Origin: Entomortierella parvispora
Lineage: Eukaryota > Mortierellomycota > Mortierellomycetes > Mortierellales > Mortierellaceae
Reading direction: 5' to 3'
Assembly (NCBI GenBank): GCA_963573315.1
Contig: OY752140.1
Span: 3,658,001 to 3,722,000, forward strand
DNA: 64,000 bases
In this document: positions 33,401 to 44,418 of the stretch, piece after piece
Layout: each line of letters starts with the position of its first letter
Numbering within the stretch: the first letter of the stretch is position 1
Translations under genes and position numbers: made by a program
Notes under the pieces: model-generated
What the model saw: only the letters and a program-made list of their open reading frames with translations
Database searches by the model: none
Told to the model about the DNA's origin: nothing

Positions 33401-35881
33401 AGGTCATGAAGCAGTCCTCGACAACTGGATCAGCAAAAGCGAAGAATGACCCAGAGTCTGATTCTGTATGCTTACGGTGTTATGGTGTTGAACTGGGCAA
33501 GTTTCTTTTATGTTTTCTCTTACTGACACCTTCTCTTTATCTATTGATACAGGACGACGAATCATCAATTAATGAAGAGTCTGCCAAGGTGGTCGCCCGT
33601 CTCGTCAAGAAAACGTATCTCAAATCAGGATTGTATTCGGCGGACCTCAAGACAAACCCTGCCCCTGCATCAGCCACATCTAAAAATATCACCAAGCAGA
33701 CCAGAGCAGGCTCAGAGCGAACTCGTGCAGCATCGAAAGCACCTGACCATGGAAACAAGACTTTCCCATTGCCCATCAACTATGGTGCTACATTGCTGGA
33801 GAAGCAACGCGACTTTCTATTGCCATACGATATCATGCATGCTTGGAAGAATGGTCTTTTGCGTTTGACCAAGCAACCTGAGCCGTTTACCAAAATCAGA
33901 AGCAGTAAGCATTTTTTGATAATGTACCGCTTCTTTCGGCTAGCCTAACAGACTACTCACCAAGCCGCATGCGTCTTTTTACTAGATATCTTCGTGGAAC
34001 GTAAACGCAGAACAGAGACTAGTCCAATGGTCTGTCACTGTGTTCGACCTCCCCCAGGAGCTGGTCGAATAGGATGTGGCGAAGATTGCTATAATCGTGT
34101 CATGTTTTATGAATGCATTTCCGCCCATTGCCCCTGCGGAGATCAATGTTCAAACCAGCGATTCCAAAAGAAGCACAGTGAGGATCATCTTCGCGTTATT
34201 TACGTAAGATACACGTCTATGACTGTGCTTGATATTTGGACCCTATGGATATATATTGGTGGCGCTGACTTTATATTGCCTAATAGACTCCAGAGCGTGG
34301 ATTCGGTATTCAAACACTAGAACCTATCAAGAAAGGAAGTCTAGTTATTGAGTATCGTGGAGAGGTCATTTCTCAGGCACTTTGTCATGAGCGTATGGAA
34401 GGCATTTACAAGAGCAACAAGAACTTCTACTTTTTGGAGTACGAGAAGGGCGAAGTCGTCGATGCGTGTATGAAGGGAACAAACGCTAGATTCGTTAACC
34501 ACAGGTAAAGGGCTATGATGGTATCATCTACTTTATGTCTTTTGCCAGAGCAATTGGGTACTTATCAGATTGTATTATTTGCTATACACTTCTAGCTGCT
34601 CACCTAACAGTCAGATCGAAAAGTGGTTCTTGAACGGCGAGATGAGTATTGGAATTTTCGCATCTCAGGATATTCCTGCGGGCGCAGAGATCAGCTACGA
34701 CTACAACTTCTCCTCCTTCAGTGGCGCTCAAAAACAACTCTGTCGCTGTGGTGCGCCAAATTGTCGCGGTTACATCGGCGAACGAGCAAGCACCAAGAAG
34801 ATACTCGCCAATGAGACTGGCGCGGGAGCGTCTTTGAAATCTGGGAAGAAAAAAGGCGACAAGCGCAAAGGAGGACACCGCAGAGTAAGTCCTAACCCAA
34901 AAAACACTCGTGGATCCGTCATTCCGCTGGACAGAATATTGAAATTTTTCCCTGTGATAATTCACGATGGGTTTTTTTAGGTGCACGACATGGAGCAAAG
35001 TTCACAGCGACTGGGGCAGATGCCTAGTGTTGGTCAGATTCGAATGCGTCAGTCCGACAAGTACAAGTTGGGCAAAATGATAGCTATTCGGTACACCCGG
35101 CTATTTTTATTCCGTAATGTGCGCCTAGTGGAGTCGAAGGTGAGTTCAAGATGTACCCCATTGGATTTATATCTTCTTGTTGCCCCAAGTACCCAACTAA
35201 CGGGCGATTGCTTTACAATAGTACGTCAAATACGCTCAAACAAAATCGAGAAGCTTTCAAGACAATGTGGATCGAACTTGGTTACTTCAAGCACGACAAT
35301 GTCGCAAACGTAGTCTTGATGGTGTAATTGACGACCTTCGTGCTCAAGCCTTGGAGCGGGAGGAAGAGGAGCAGGGGTCCATTTCGGACGAGGATGGCAA
35401 CAGTGAGGATGAGGAAGGATTGTCCTCATCGCTCTCTGTCACTCCAGACGGTTCAATAACGCTGGACGAAGACGACTACCCTAGCGACGATTTGGCTGAG
35501 GACAATGACAACGATGAAGATTTCATGGATGCACCCGAGTTCCCAATTGTGATTGTGTCTGATGAATCTGAGGACGAAGACGTGGTCGAAGTGTTGGAGG
35601 TGACGCCAGATATGGAAGCCCTGTCGATCTACACTGCCGCCAAGATGTCTTTCGGCAGCACTAATGCAGACACTATACGCCAACACCGACACGAGCTGGC
35701 CACCACGGACTTTTCAGCAGCTTCTTCTTCATCGCCGAATAGCACGTCAACTGATACCCTAGTAGAAGACACAGAGGGACTTCATATCTCGAAAGGCGGT
35801 GCGGTCGCCGTGAGGGCGGTGCCAGTGATCAAATCAAAGAAGGACTATGGACCCCGTCGTCTTCGAAACCGAGCAGTTTAA
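30426..35881 (+). CDS. ASH1: ASH1-type SET-domain histone methyltransferase with AT-hooks and a Zn2Cys6 cluster
   Basis: Nine exons give 1475 aa: 30426-30448, 30872-31221, 31307-33465, 33553-33904, 33986-34203, 34287-34504, 34596-34884, 34981-35139, 35222-35881. From about residue 945 the sequence follows animal ASH1: FTKIRSNIFVE, the Cys-rich AWS domain (CHCVRPPPGAGRIGCGEDCYN, FYECISAHCPCGDQCSNQRF), then SET with IQTLEPIKKGSLVIEYRGEV, ARFVNHSCSPN and ISYDYNFSSF, and post-SET CRCGAPNCRGYIG. H3K36 methylation is expected. The N-terminal half has an AT-hook at about 336, a perfect C-x2-C-x6-C-x5-C-x2-C-x6-C zinc cluster at about 352-380, and three more GRPP/GRPR hooks near 678-725. A Lys-rich hexapeptide repeat lies near 775-803. 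No PHD, bromo or BAH domain is seen; the tail is very acidic. Exon 1 encodes only MAVKAKK plus two bases. Intron 3 (87 nt) has no in-frame stop. Confidence 0.9.
33254..33347 (+). repeat. 18-nt coding repeat (KAKLVE-type) in ASH1
   Basis: About four to five degenerate 18-nt units encode KAKLVE, KSKLIE, KAKLVE, KAKLSE and then KPKSS. The bases differ between units while the peptide pattern is kept, so the repeat is old and selected at protein level. Confidence 0.75.
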
Positions 35882-36779
35882 ATCTCGAAGCACTGTCGTT
35901 TCATTGTGGGTAATGCTATCAACAGTTTGCTATCTACCCAGCCCCCCCGCACCTTCCATAGCCCATGTGTTTTCAATCAGATACAACCTATCCTTAGTCC
36001 CAATGAACATGTGATCTGAGCGTCCAGTACCTTTATTATTGGTTTGAGGATTGCGGTCTATTTCAGTTAGAGATGTGTTGTGCATCTCCGCTGCTGCACA
36101 TCGTCATCGGAGAAGGGCCGCTTGGCAGGGACTGGGTCAGGAGAGATGTGGGCGCGTGTGTACCTACTGTATGTGAACAAAATGTCATAAATATCGGACA
36201 CTGTGTGAGCAGACAGTCAGGAACAAGAGCTTTTTTCGGCCTTGCCTTCAAGCTGGCGGCAGCTCTCTGAGTCTGACCAGCTGTGCATGTATTTGCCCCA
36301 AGAGGTGGCGTGGTCATAATTGCCTGCAGCAGGAAGAACACCCCCGGCTTTTTTCCTCCAATCCAGAGCGCCCCGAAGCTCGGTCCCCCCAAGCCAGAGG
36401 AAAGGTGACAAAGAGGATATTCACGGATGGGTCGGATATGACGACGGAAGAGAAACATTGGAGGGAAAAGTTGCGCATGGAGGGTGATTGTTGCATCCGC
36501 TTCCTTATATACACTCTCGCTCCCTCCTTCTCACTCACTCTCTTTCTTTCTTTCTCTTTCGCCTCTCTTACTCTTCTCTGCCTGATCCTTCCTCTCCCTC
36601 ATTCACCATCTTTCACTTCCCATTCAGTCAATCTCGCCATTGTTCAATTGTAGAAATATCCCTCCCTATTTGAACATATCGATTCTCCTTCACGTATTTC
36701 GCACCCAACACACAGACACACACACGCGCTTCGTCCCTACCATTTCCAAATACCTCCTTATTCCTCCATACATACTGAA
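35882..36779. other. Intergenic region between ASH1 and FAD monooxygenase genes
   Basis: About 0.9 kb. No gene is recognised. The right part is the promoter of the monooxygenase gene, with a TTATATACAC element near 36505-36514 and a long CT-rich leader up to the ATG. Confidence 0.5.
36505..36514 (+). promoter_or_regulatory. Possible TATA element of the FAD monooxygenase gene
   Basis: TTATATACAC lies about 270 nt upstream of the start codon and just ahead of a CT-rich leader, which is the layout expected of a fungal core promoter. Use is inferred. Confidence 0.35.
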
Positions 36780-39240
36780 ATGCCACCCCCTTCTGATCTC
36801 CGAGTTATCATTGTCGGCGCTGGCTTGGCTGGGCTGATCATGGGCATCATGTTTGAAAAGGCCGGCATTGACTATCACATCCTGGAGCAGGCCTCACGTT
36901 TGCGCCCACTGGGCACATCCATTTCGTTGCACCCAGTCATCCTGGACATTGTGGATCAGCTTGGGTTGTTGGATGAGATGTTGGCCATGTCCAAACCCCT
37001 TCGTGGAATCACAGTCTTGTCCTCCAAAGGCCGTAAAGTTGGGCGGATCGACACACGAAGCAAGAAGCAAAGGTACATGGGCGTTTATTATTAACGAACA
37101 GCATGGTGGTGGTTGTTGGGTCCGGCTCTTTTTCTCAAACTCGCTCTTGCGATGCATTTCATTCCCTCGATTTAGGAGAGGCCATCAAGCCATGGTGATG
37201 AGCAGGTAAGGAAGGGAACAACCTAGAGGGTGTCAACCCCCCCCCTCTCCGGACTGGCCGCTTTTGGAAAGTCTGTAAAAATAATTGAATAGCATGGACC
37301 CTCTGTCTGACTGACTGACTTTAATCTCGTTCGTTCCCCGTCTTCCCCACCCATCCTGATCTGATCACCCGATCTAGGCCCGATCTGCACGAGTTGCTCC
37401 TTTCAAAGATTCCAGCCCAAAAACTAACGACAGGGATGCGAGTCCTTGGTATGACCGAGACCCACTCAGGGGTGTTGGTGACCTGTGCAGATGAATCCAC
37501 GTTCTTTGGTCATCTGGTGGTGGGTGCAGATGGTGCATACAGTGCAACGCGACGGATCATGTACTCCGATTTGAAGATGCAAGGACTGCTCCCAGAAGCA
37601 GACAAAACGCCACTTTATGTCGACAAGCAATGTGTGGTTGGTAAGAGAGTCTGACGTTTTGTTTTGATCTGAAAGGTTTCAAAACGGAGTTGACCATGGA
37701 TGGCTGTTCAACCCTTTGTGTATTTTTTTTTTTTGGGTTTTTGTTTATTACTCACACACACTTTTCTTTGTTTGTTGCCCTTTGTGACACGTAGGGATGA
37801 CATGTCCGCTGGACCCAGAGAAATACCCTGTGCTCTTGGACGGGGGCTGCGAAGTCAAAGTTCTTCTTGGGAAGGACCAACACACCTCTGTAAGTAGACG
37901 TAGTACAAGTACACGGGTAGACTTAAGAAGCAAGAAGAAAAAGGAACACAAAGGAAGAAAGTGGGTTGCGTTCTTGGGAACAGGGTTTTGGTTTACGCCC
38001 TTCGCCCTGCCGCATTCCATCATGGACGTCGGAGTTGACCGTTTCCCCCCTGCCTCCTCTTTTTTACCGTGCGGGTCAGGCGAGGCAAAAACATTGCATG
38101 CTAGAGCACATGGCACGAACCCACCCATCCTTTGTTCTTGAGTGTCCGACCCGATACTCCACTTTGCGGAAGGACGTCCGTGAGGGTGGGAGTTGTCTCT
38201 GAATCGTTAAACTCGTTCATCGTGCTTATTTGTTTACATTTTCTTACTGTTCCTTTGCACATCTTGGCGTTCTTTTCATTTTTTGTTTGTGCGCGTCTAC
38301 TAGATGTGGATCCTTCCTTTGCAGGGCAACCGATTGGCGTGGTGTGTGGGTGGGCCTGATCCCCAGATGATGCAAGACAGTGGGTCCGGCCGTTCCTCGC
38401 CCTCAAGTCAGAGCAGTGGTGGCCGTCAATCCCCGCCTTCGTCCATTCGTCGCGGTGGTCGCCATTCCCCGACCTCCAGTGGTCGTAATTCTCCTCAAGA
38501 TTGGTATCCTGAAACGGCTATTGAGATTTGTGAAGATGTACGGAACTTCAAGTGTCCGTATGGTGGGTCGGTCATGGACATTATCAATGCCACACCCAAG
38601 GGTTTGGTGTCCAAGGTGCTCTTGGAAGAAAAAATGTGCTGCACCTGGTACCATGGACGAATTGTTTTAATTGGAGATGCTTGCCACAAGGTAGATTACT
38701 TCTTGTTTTTGTTATTCTTACTATGGAGAAACCCTGCTTGATAGCAAAGTGCAGAATCATGGTCGCTAAAACTTTTACCTCTTCTCTCTCTTCTGATGTT
38801 GTACAGATCGTGCCCTTCTTTGGCCAAGGAGCTTCACAGGCCATCTTGGACGCTGCCTGCCTCACAAACATGTTGTGCGATCTCCCCTCGCGCTCCTCTG
38901 CGGATTTGACTGCCATCTTCAAGAGCTATGTCGAACAGCGTTCCGGGCCCGCTCGGGTAGCATCGGACAGCTCACGCGAGTTTGCAGACCTTATTTATGA
39001 CCAGGTACGATAGAATTAACGTGTTATTTCCATATCGGTAATTTCCCTTCCGATAGCAAGTCGGACTTACACTGTGGTTTCTTTCTGGCTACATAGGGAT
39101 TCAAGGCGGATGTGGCGAGAAGCATTGTGCTCCGATTCACGCCCATGTGGCTCCTCCGAATGATTACAGGTACTAGCACAGGTCTAAGACCCGCGCTGAC
39201 CTTCCTTCCGCCTCCGACAGGCACCAGCAAGTTGTTGTGA
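36780..39240 (+). CDS. FAD-dependent monooxygenase (PHBH-like, group A)
   Basis: Seven exons (36780-37072, 37176-37205, 37378-37640, 37795-37889, 38304-38690, 38807-39004, 39097-39240) encode 469 aa, normal for the family. The dinucleotide motif VIIVGAGLAGL opens the protein, with E at the end of the second strand (HILEQAS). MSRPDLHELLLSKIP carries the conserved RxxL region. HLVVGADGAYSATRR is the second FAD/NADPH motif (DG), and IVLIGDACHK the third (GD) at about residue 350. The chemistry would be NADPH-dependent hydroxylation or epoxidation; the substrate cannot be read. A Ser/Gly/Arg/Pro-rich insert of about 40 residues (about 250-291) interrupts the domain and is absent from typical members. 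Exon 2 is only 30 nt. An AATAAA lies at 39378-39383. No biosynthetic cluster surrounds it. Confidence 0.88.
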
Positions 39241-39640
39241 ATGAAAGACCAAAAAAAACCACAACAGCAACAACTTCAACAACTTAATGTTTTTTTAATG
39301 ACTTCATCGTTTTTATGACCCCTTTCGTCTCGCACTCTTTCATCCGTTCTTCTAGCATATTCATTTGATATTTACCTAATAAACTGCATTGTTGTTCACC
39401 TTACTGTACCAACCATCCGGTGCGTCGGGCCGAGGACGGAGGACGGAACCGCAAAAGTTGCAGATAGGAATTGTGGGGGGGTCACGGTTTTGACGCGTGT
39501 TGGTCAATGGGTGGCTTAGAATATCAAACAGCCAGGAACGCGAGAGTTGATTCTGTTTTTTGGTGGCAAGCGAAATCTGGGTTCAGGGTGATTCATCTTC
39601 ATTCAGAGCTGCCTCATTCATTCTACACACAACATACACT
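39241..39640. other. Promoter region of NSE3
   Basis: 400 nt holding the monooxygenase poly(A) signal (39378-39383) and the NSE3 promoter. An ACGCGT (MCB-like) motif lies at 39493-39498, next to TTGGTCAATGG, which contains an inverted CCAAT-like core. Confidence 0.4.
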
Positions 39641-41161
39641 ATGGTAATGAGCACCTGGAAATAGACAACAAGGACTGACATTGGACCAGGATAGCATCTG
39701 GAGCTGAATGACACTGAGCATGGGGTGGAATTACCTCAATGAACACTTTTGATGTTGCAGGCGGTTTCTCGACGATTAACATGTCTACTATTTTTCCACT
39801 TTCGACTCGAATCACGCACGCTTTTCATGTAGAGCGGAAGACGGCGAATCATTGATGTAAGTCATCAAAATGAACAAAGGCTCAAACAATATTCCTGCTA
39901 CCTCTTTGTTACCCTCGAGAAAACCCGTGGTTCGCTCGAAGAGGGAGCTTTTTATTGACTTCATTCTCTTTCTATCACTATCGCACTATTCGACCTACCA
40001 GGACGACGACTCATATGGAGGAAGCAGCAGTTCACAGAGGAACAAGCGTCCAGCACAGAGTCAATCCTCCGGTTCCCAAAAGAGAGCCATGAGGGAAGAC
40101 GACAGTGATCAGGGGTCCGATATTCATGTTCCAGCCTCGAAGCAAGCAGCTACTACCAGCGTCCGAGGCATGGCCTCTGTATCCGGGATCCCTGCCGATG
40201 ACATGGAGAGATTGATCAAAGACGTGGTCCGACTTGCCATTTTCACGGCGCACTCAGAATCACCCCTGAAAAGAGAGGATATCAAGAATGGTAAGAACAA
40301 GTAAAACGGTCTGTTGTCAAAAGTACTTTTCTAATTTGTAAACGTTTTCAATTTTTTTTTCCTTTTAGTGATGGGAAACCATGGAAGAGCATTGGACCAC
40401 GTCTTTAACAAGGCTCAGGAGCGTTTGCGGGATGTCTTTGGGATGGAAATGGTTGAACTTACCTCCAGAGGTCGCGGTGGACAGTCAGCCGAGAAAGGTA
40501 AACGTCGCATTTGCAACCCCTTGTAGACCCAGGACTTAGGTTTAACATTGTCATTATCTTCCTCCGCTTTCTCAAAAGGCACCAAATCATACATGCTCAA
40601 GAACATCTTGCCGACTCAGATCTTGCAAGGGTCGGCTATTGATTGGGATTCAGAGCTTCCAGATATGGGCTTGTTGATGGTGATCCTTAGTTTTATCATG
40701 GTTCGCGAGGGAGCTCTTCAGGAGAGTACGTGTCTCCTCGAAAGAAAGGGGTTTATGTTCTTTTGATCTTGGTACAGGGTTTTTTTTGACTAGCGTTGTT
40801 TATCCCCTCAAACAAAAAAAAAAAACTAGGTATTTTGATCTCCAACCTCCGTCGGTTGTCACTTTTGGATGACTCGTCATCGTTTGGCGATATCACAAAA
40901 AAGCTGGAAGTGCTGATCAGGAAACGCTACCTGGAAAAGTTCAAGCTGGACCATATGGACGATTCGGGTGAGAAAGTCGAGTATGAATACCGCTGGGGCG
41001 CACGTGCCCGAGTGGAGATACCCGAGGAAAACATGATCAAGTTTATCCAGGAGGTCTTTGGTCGCGAGGCGCCCCCAGGATTGGAGACCGCGATCAGGAA
41101 GGCATCAAGGCCAGCAGATGGAGAAGCCAAGGCGACGGCCCCTGCTGCCGCTGCCGAGTAG
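39641..41161 (+). CDS. NSE3: SMC5/6 complex subunit Nse3 (MAGE domain)
   Basis: Preferred model: six exons, 39641-39643 (ATG only), 39833-39856, 40002-40290, 40369-40497, 40579-40725, 40830-41161, giving 307 aa. The start reads MSGRRRIIDDDDSYGG, continuing in phase across both introns. An alternative begins at ATG 39870 by reading through intron 2 and adds a less plausible hydrophobic stretch. The MAGE homology domain covers about residues 80-275: DMERLIKDVVRLAIF, HVFNKAQERLRDVFGMEMVEL, SYMLKNILP, GLLMVILSFIMVREGAL, YLEKFKLD, YEYRWGARARVEI. The protein bridges Nse1 and Nse4 in the SMC5/6 complex that handles recombination intermediates and replication stress. The N-terminus is Ser/Gln-rich and the C-terminus Ala-rich. 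The last acceptor is preceded by an A run instead of a pyrimidine tract. Confidence 0.87.
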
Positions 41162-41715
41162 TTTCGGGAAGCAACTCCTTTTTTGTAATATATATGATGT
41201 GCCACTTTAAGAACGTGAAGGGCAACGTGGCAGACAGTAGTCAGCAGACAAATGAGAGAGGGGAGCGCGCGTCGATGGGCTGGAGTTGGTCGAGGAATTA
41301 GACCGTGGGACAGCGACAGATAGGAGAGAGATAGGAGAGGACGAGAGAAGGAGAGAGAGAGAGAGAAGGAGCGCAAAAAGGGATAGGAGAAGTGGGCTGG
41401 CACGAGCAGATTGGGCGCAGTGATGAGCCTGCTGCTGCAGTTTCATCGTCGAATAAACGGATGGATGGATGGATGGGATGGATGGATGGACTCATTCCAT
41501 CGGCGTTTCTCATTTTGTTTCGTCGCTCGTCTCACTTTGCCCGTCTGTTCTCTTTTGTTGCTCACTCATTCATTCGTTCGTTCGTTCGTTCATTCATTCA
41601 TGCAACCCCTCCCTTCTGACCGTTCCCACCGACATCATCATCCTCTCTTCTTCGCCAGACAGACAGGCAGCCAACTCTCTGCATACGACATTCATAGTGA
41701 CACACACTCAAATAC
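41162..41715. other. Intergenic region with TGGA and TTCG/TTCA microsatellites
   Basis: 554 nt between NSE3 and the Kelch gene. An AG-rich block (about 41320-41375) is followed by TGGA repeats (about 41458-41490) and TTCG/TTCA repeats (about 41566-41600). No gene is recognised; the right part is the leader of the Kelch gene. Confidence 0.6.
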
Positions 41716-44023
41716 ATGCACTCTCTGTTCAAGATGAGACAGCAACGCTGCTGGAGGCGACTCTCGCTCCTTTCCTTCATGCTCGGGATGCTCCAGGGTC
41801 TAGAGGCCCAGACAGGACCCGGCCCAGTCCTCTCTTCACAGACAGTCGCGATCCTTGGCGACGAACTCTACGTCCACGGAGGTAGAGGAAGATTTGTCTT
41901 GTGTTGCGCCTTGTTCCATCCTCCTCTCGTCTCACACGTCTCGTCTCTGACCTTGCCCCCCTTCCTTTTATTATCTAATAGGATCCAGATCCGACAGCTT
42001 TCTCGAGTCCGGATGCACGTCCGATATTTGGCGACTTCGTCTCGGACAGTTTCATGCCTGGAACCTGTCCGAGGCCACCTGGGAGTCTGTCCCACTCAGG
42101 AATCACGCCACAGAACTCCCCCCGGTCTCAGGCATGGGGCTTCGGTCATTGACAATACCCCGCAACCAAACACACAACAACAGCACCACAATCTCAGCCG
42201 AAAACTTCTCACCCTACCTTATCGAATTTGGTAGAGCTGGATGCGCAGACGAGGCCAAAAATGATACTACAGAAACCCCATCAGGAACGGACGAGCCAGT
42301 ACAACCATCGGGCACGCCGGCATCGTCTCAACTTCCATGGATCGGATTCAATATGTACAACCCCATCATGAATACGTGGCAATCTGTCGACCTAGTCAAT
42401 GCAACAGAGGATCTGGGCTTTAACAAGACGTCAACCCTTGTCCTCGGGAACTGGCTAGCGCCCGTGGTCGCGGTCGATAATGCAAAGTTGGCCTGGTACA
42501 TCATCTTGCAGAGTACTGCACCTTTGCGACAAGTGATCCTCCGGAAGAATTTGACCACATTGAATTCATTTATGAGTCGGATCGATCTCCAGGAGAGTAG
42601 CTCAACCTTATTCCCAACTGTTTTGTTGCTGCAAGGTTGGTCTGTGGCCAGCACCTTGGACGAGAATGCTCCATTCGTCGGTAAAGGTGTTGCTACGGTA
42701 GTAGGGGATGAGATTGTGGTCATTTCAGGAACAGCCAATTCGTTTACGCATGGTGATGCAGAGCAAGGAGAACTTCGAGGGTGCGACCATGCCTATGTGT
42801 TTTCGACCGTGACGAACACATGGTCAAGGAGAGAGCTGGTAAAAAAAAAAATGAATCGACGCGTTGAAGGGGTTCAAATTTCTTATTTCTTGGCTATTGT
42901 TGACTAAACAGAGATTATTTTCCTCTTTTTTTTCCCTAGACTGTGGCAGGCAACGGACCGCTACCTGATACTCGCGAAAAGGCCGCATTCTTGACCATCG
43001 ATGGCAAGATTTACATGCACGGGGGCGTCAAGCCTTACCAACACGTGCTGAGTGATCTGTGGATTCTGGATACGGACAGATGGATTTGGACACGAGGGCC
43101 AGATGGACCTGGACCTCGAGCCGACCACACACTTCTTCAATATCACGAATATATCCTTGGAGTATCTGGTGCGTTTTCCATGACTCCTTCTCAGTAGATT
43201 CCTCGTGATTCAATTGCGGGTGAAGGACGCGTTTCTCATACAATACTGTAATTTCCTACTTCCCATGCTAGGTTTTGATACGGGCAGAAATGTACCGTTG
43301 ACGTCCGTTCTTCCGATCCTGGCTTACAATACCAACCAGTCCACATGGACGAATCATATCCGAGCCACGATCAATGACGAGTCGACCTACATCTCCAACA
43401 TCACGCGGACGGCGATTATTGTAGGCACAGTGGTATTTGCGTTTGTCATGATGTTGATTGCAGGCTCGAGTCTCTTGCTTCGGAAATGGAACCAGAGAAA
43501 CTACACAAAGGTCGATGGCGAGATGTTCCAGTTGGAGGAGCAACGACGGAGAGCCGCTCAGGATTTACCTTCGATTCTGAAAAAGAAGTATCAGTCAGAG
43601 AGTGGGGATCAGGGTGCAGGCGCACATTATATGAGAAACCCCAAGGGCCTGCAGTCTGAAGTCATCTTTGAGGACTCGGAGGAAGACTACGAGGCAGGGG
43701 ATGAGGATGAGGATGAGGACGGTGACTCGTTTGAGGATGATGACCACGGCGACCATGGTGTGCAAAGCGTGGGATTACTGTCAATGGCGCAAAGTAACCC
43801 CACGAGAAGTGGACGGCGACCCCTGCAGGCACAGCCACGGGCACAGCAAGGGTTGGCTCGGGAACAAGCTCGACGTGTGAGAATCCAAGAGGAGGCTACG
43901 TTTGTGGTAGAGGACGAACGCGACTTAGAGTCGGATGGGGAGGACAACGAAGAAGAAGAGGAGGATGAGGATGGTCAAGTGATTGTCCGACTCCCTGGAG
44001 AACTCGGACGGCGCGAAGAGTAG
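41716..44023 (+). CDS. Kelch-repeat type I membrane protein
   Basis: Four exons (41716-41881, 41982-42838, 42940-43168, 43272-44023) encode 667 aa. A basic, then hydrophobic N-terminus (RRLSLLSFMLGMLQGLEA) is a signal peptide. Kelch-like blades follow: AILGDELYVHGG, IGFNMYNPIMNTWQSVDL, GDEIVVISGTANS, HAYVFSTVTNTWSRREL, FLTIDGKIYMHGG, DLWILDTDRWIWTRGPDGPG and ILAYNTNQSTWTNHI. Many NxS/T sites fit an extracellular propeller. One transmembrane span (about 463-487, VGTVVFAFVMMLIAG) is followed by an Arg stop-transfer and a ~180-residue cytosolic tail that is strongly acidic. Proteins of this layout are common in Mortierella-type fungi; ligand and signalling partner are unknown. The start choice is supported by the signal peptide. 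Confidence 0.85.
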
Positions 44024-44418
44024 AGCAGTTTACATCAACATGATATTGCAGCACAAGATCATACGTAAAATAATAAAACCCCAATGGACGGATGGACGAA
44101 TGGACGGACAGAGGAGCGGCGGCCCTTGCACAGACAAACAGACAACAGAGGGAAAAACAAGCGACGCCTCAAAAGGGGAACGAACGCTCACACGCCCAGC
44201 CCGCGCTTTGTGCTCTGTGTGTATTGTGCAATGTTGTTGCGTGTGTGTGTGCACGAGAAGAGGGCAAAAAAGCCCACACGCGCGAGGATTGTCCGGCTGC
44301 GTTTCTTTCACTTTCTTTCTTGTTTTCCCTTTTTATCTCTTCTCTCTTCTCTTTTTCTCTTTTCTCTTCTTTTCTTTTTCTCATTCACCCCCTTCAACCA
44401 CCCATCTTCATTCCCAAC
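44024..44418. other. Intergenic region between the Kelch and second PLDc_N genes
   Basis: 395 nt. It begins with an AATAAA-like end (ATAATAAAACC near 44069-44079) and GGATGGACGAATGGACGG repeats, then a CT-rich leader (TTTCTTTTC units) up to the ATG at 44419. No gene is seen. Confidence 0.5.

Noticed and set aside
39870-40304. Unspliced start of NSE3 with a hydrophobic N-terminal stretch
   Set aside because: The stretch has the look of an intron 3' end (pyrimidine tract and CTACCAG) behind a strong GTAAGT. The spliced model gives a more natural start. It is kept only as an alternative.
36780-41161. Possible secondary-metabolite cluster around the FAD monooxygenase
   Set aside because: Neighbours are chromatin genes (ASH1, NSE3). 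No synthase, P450 or transporter is present.
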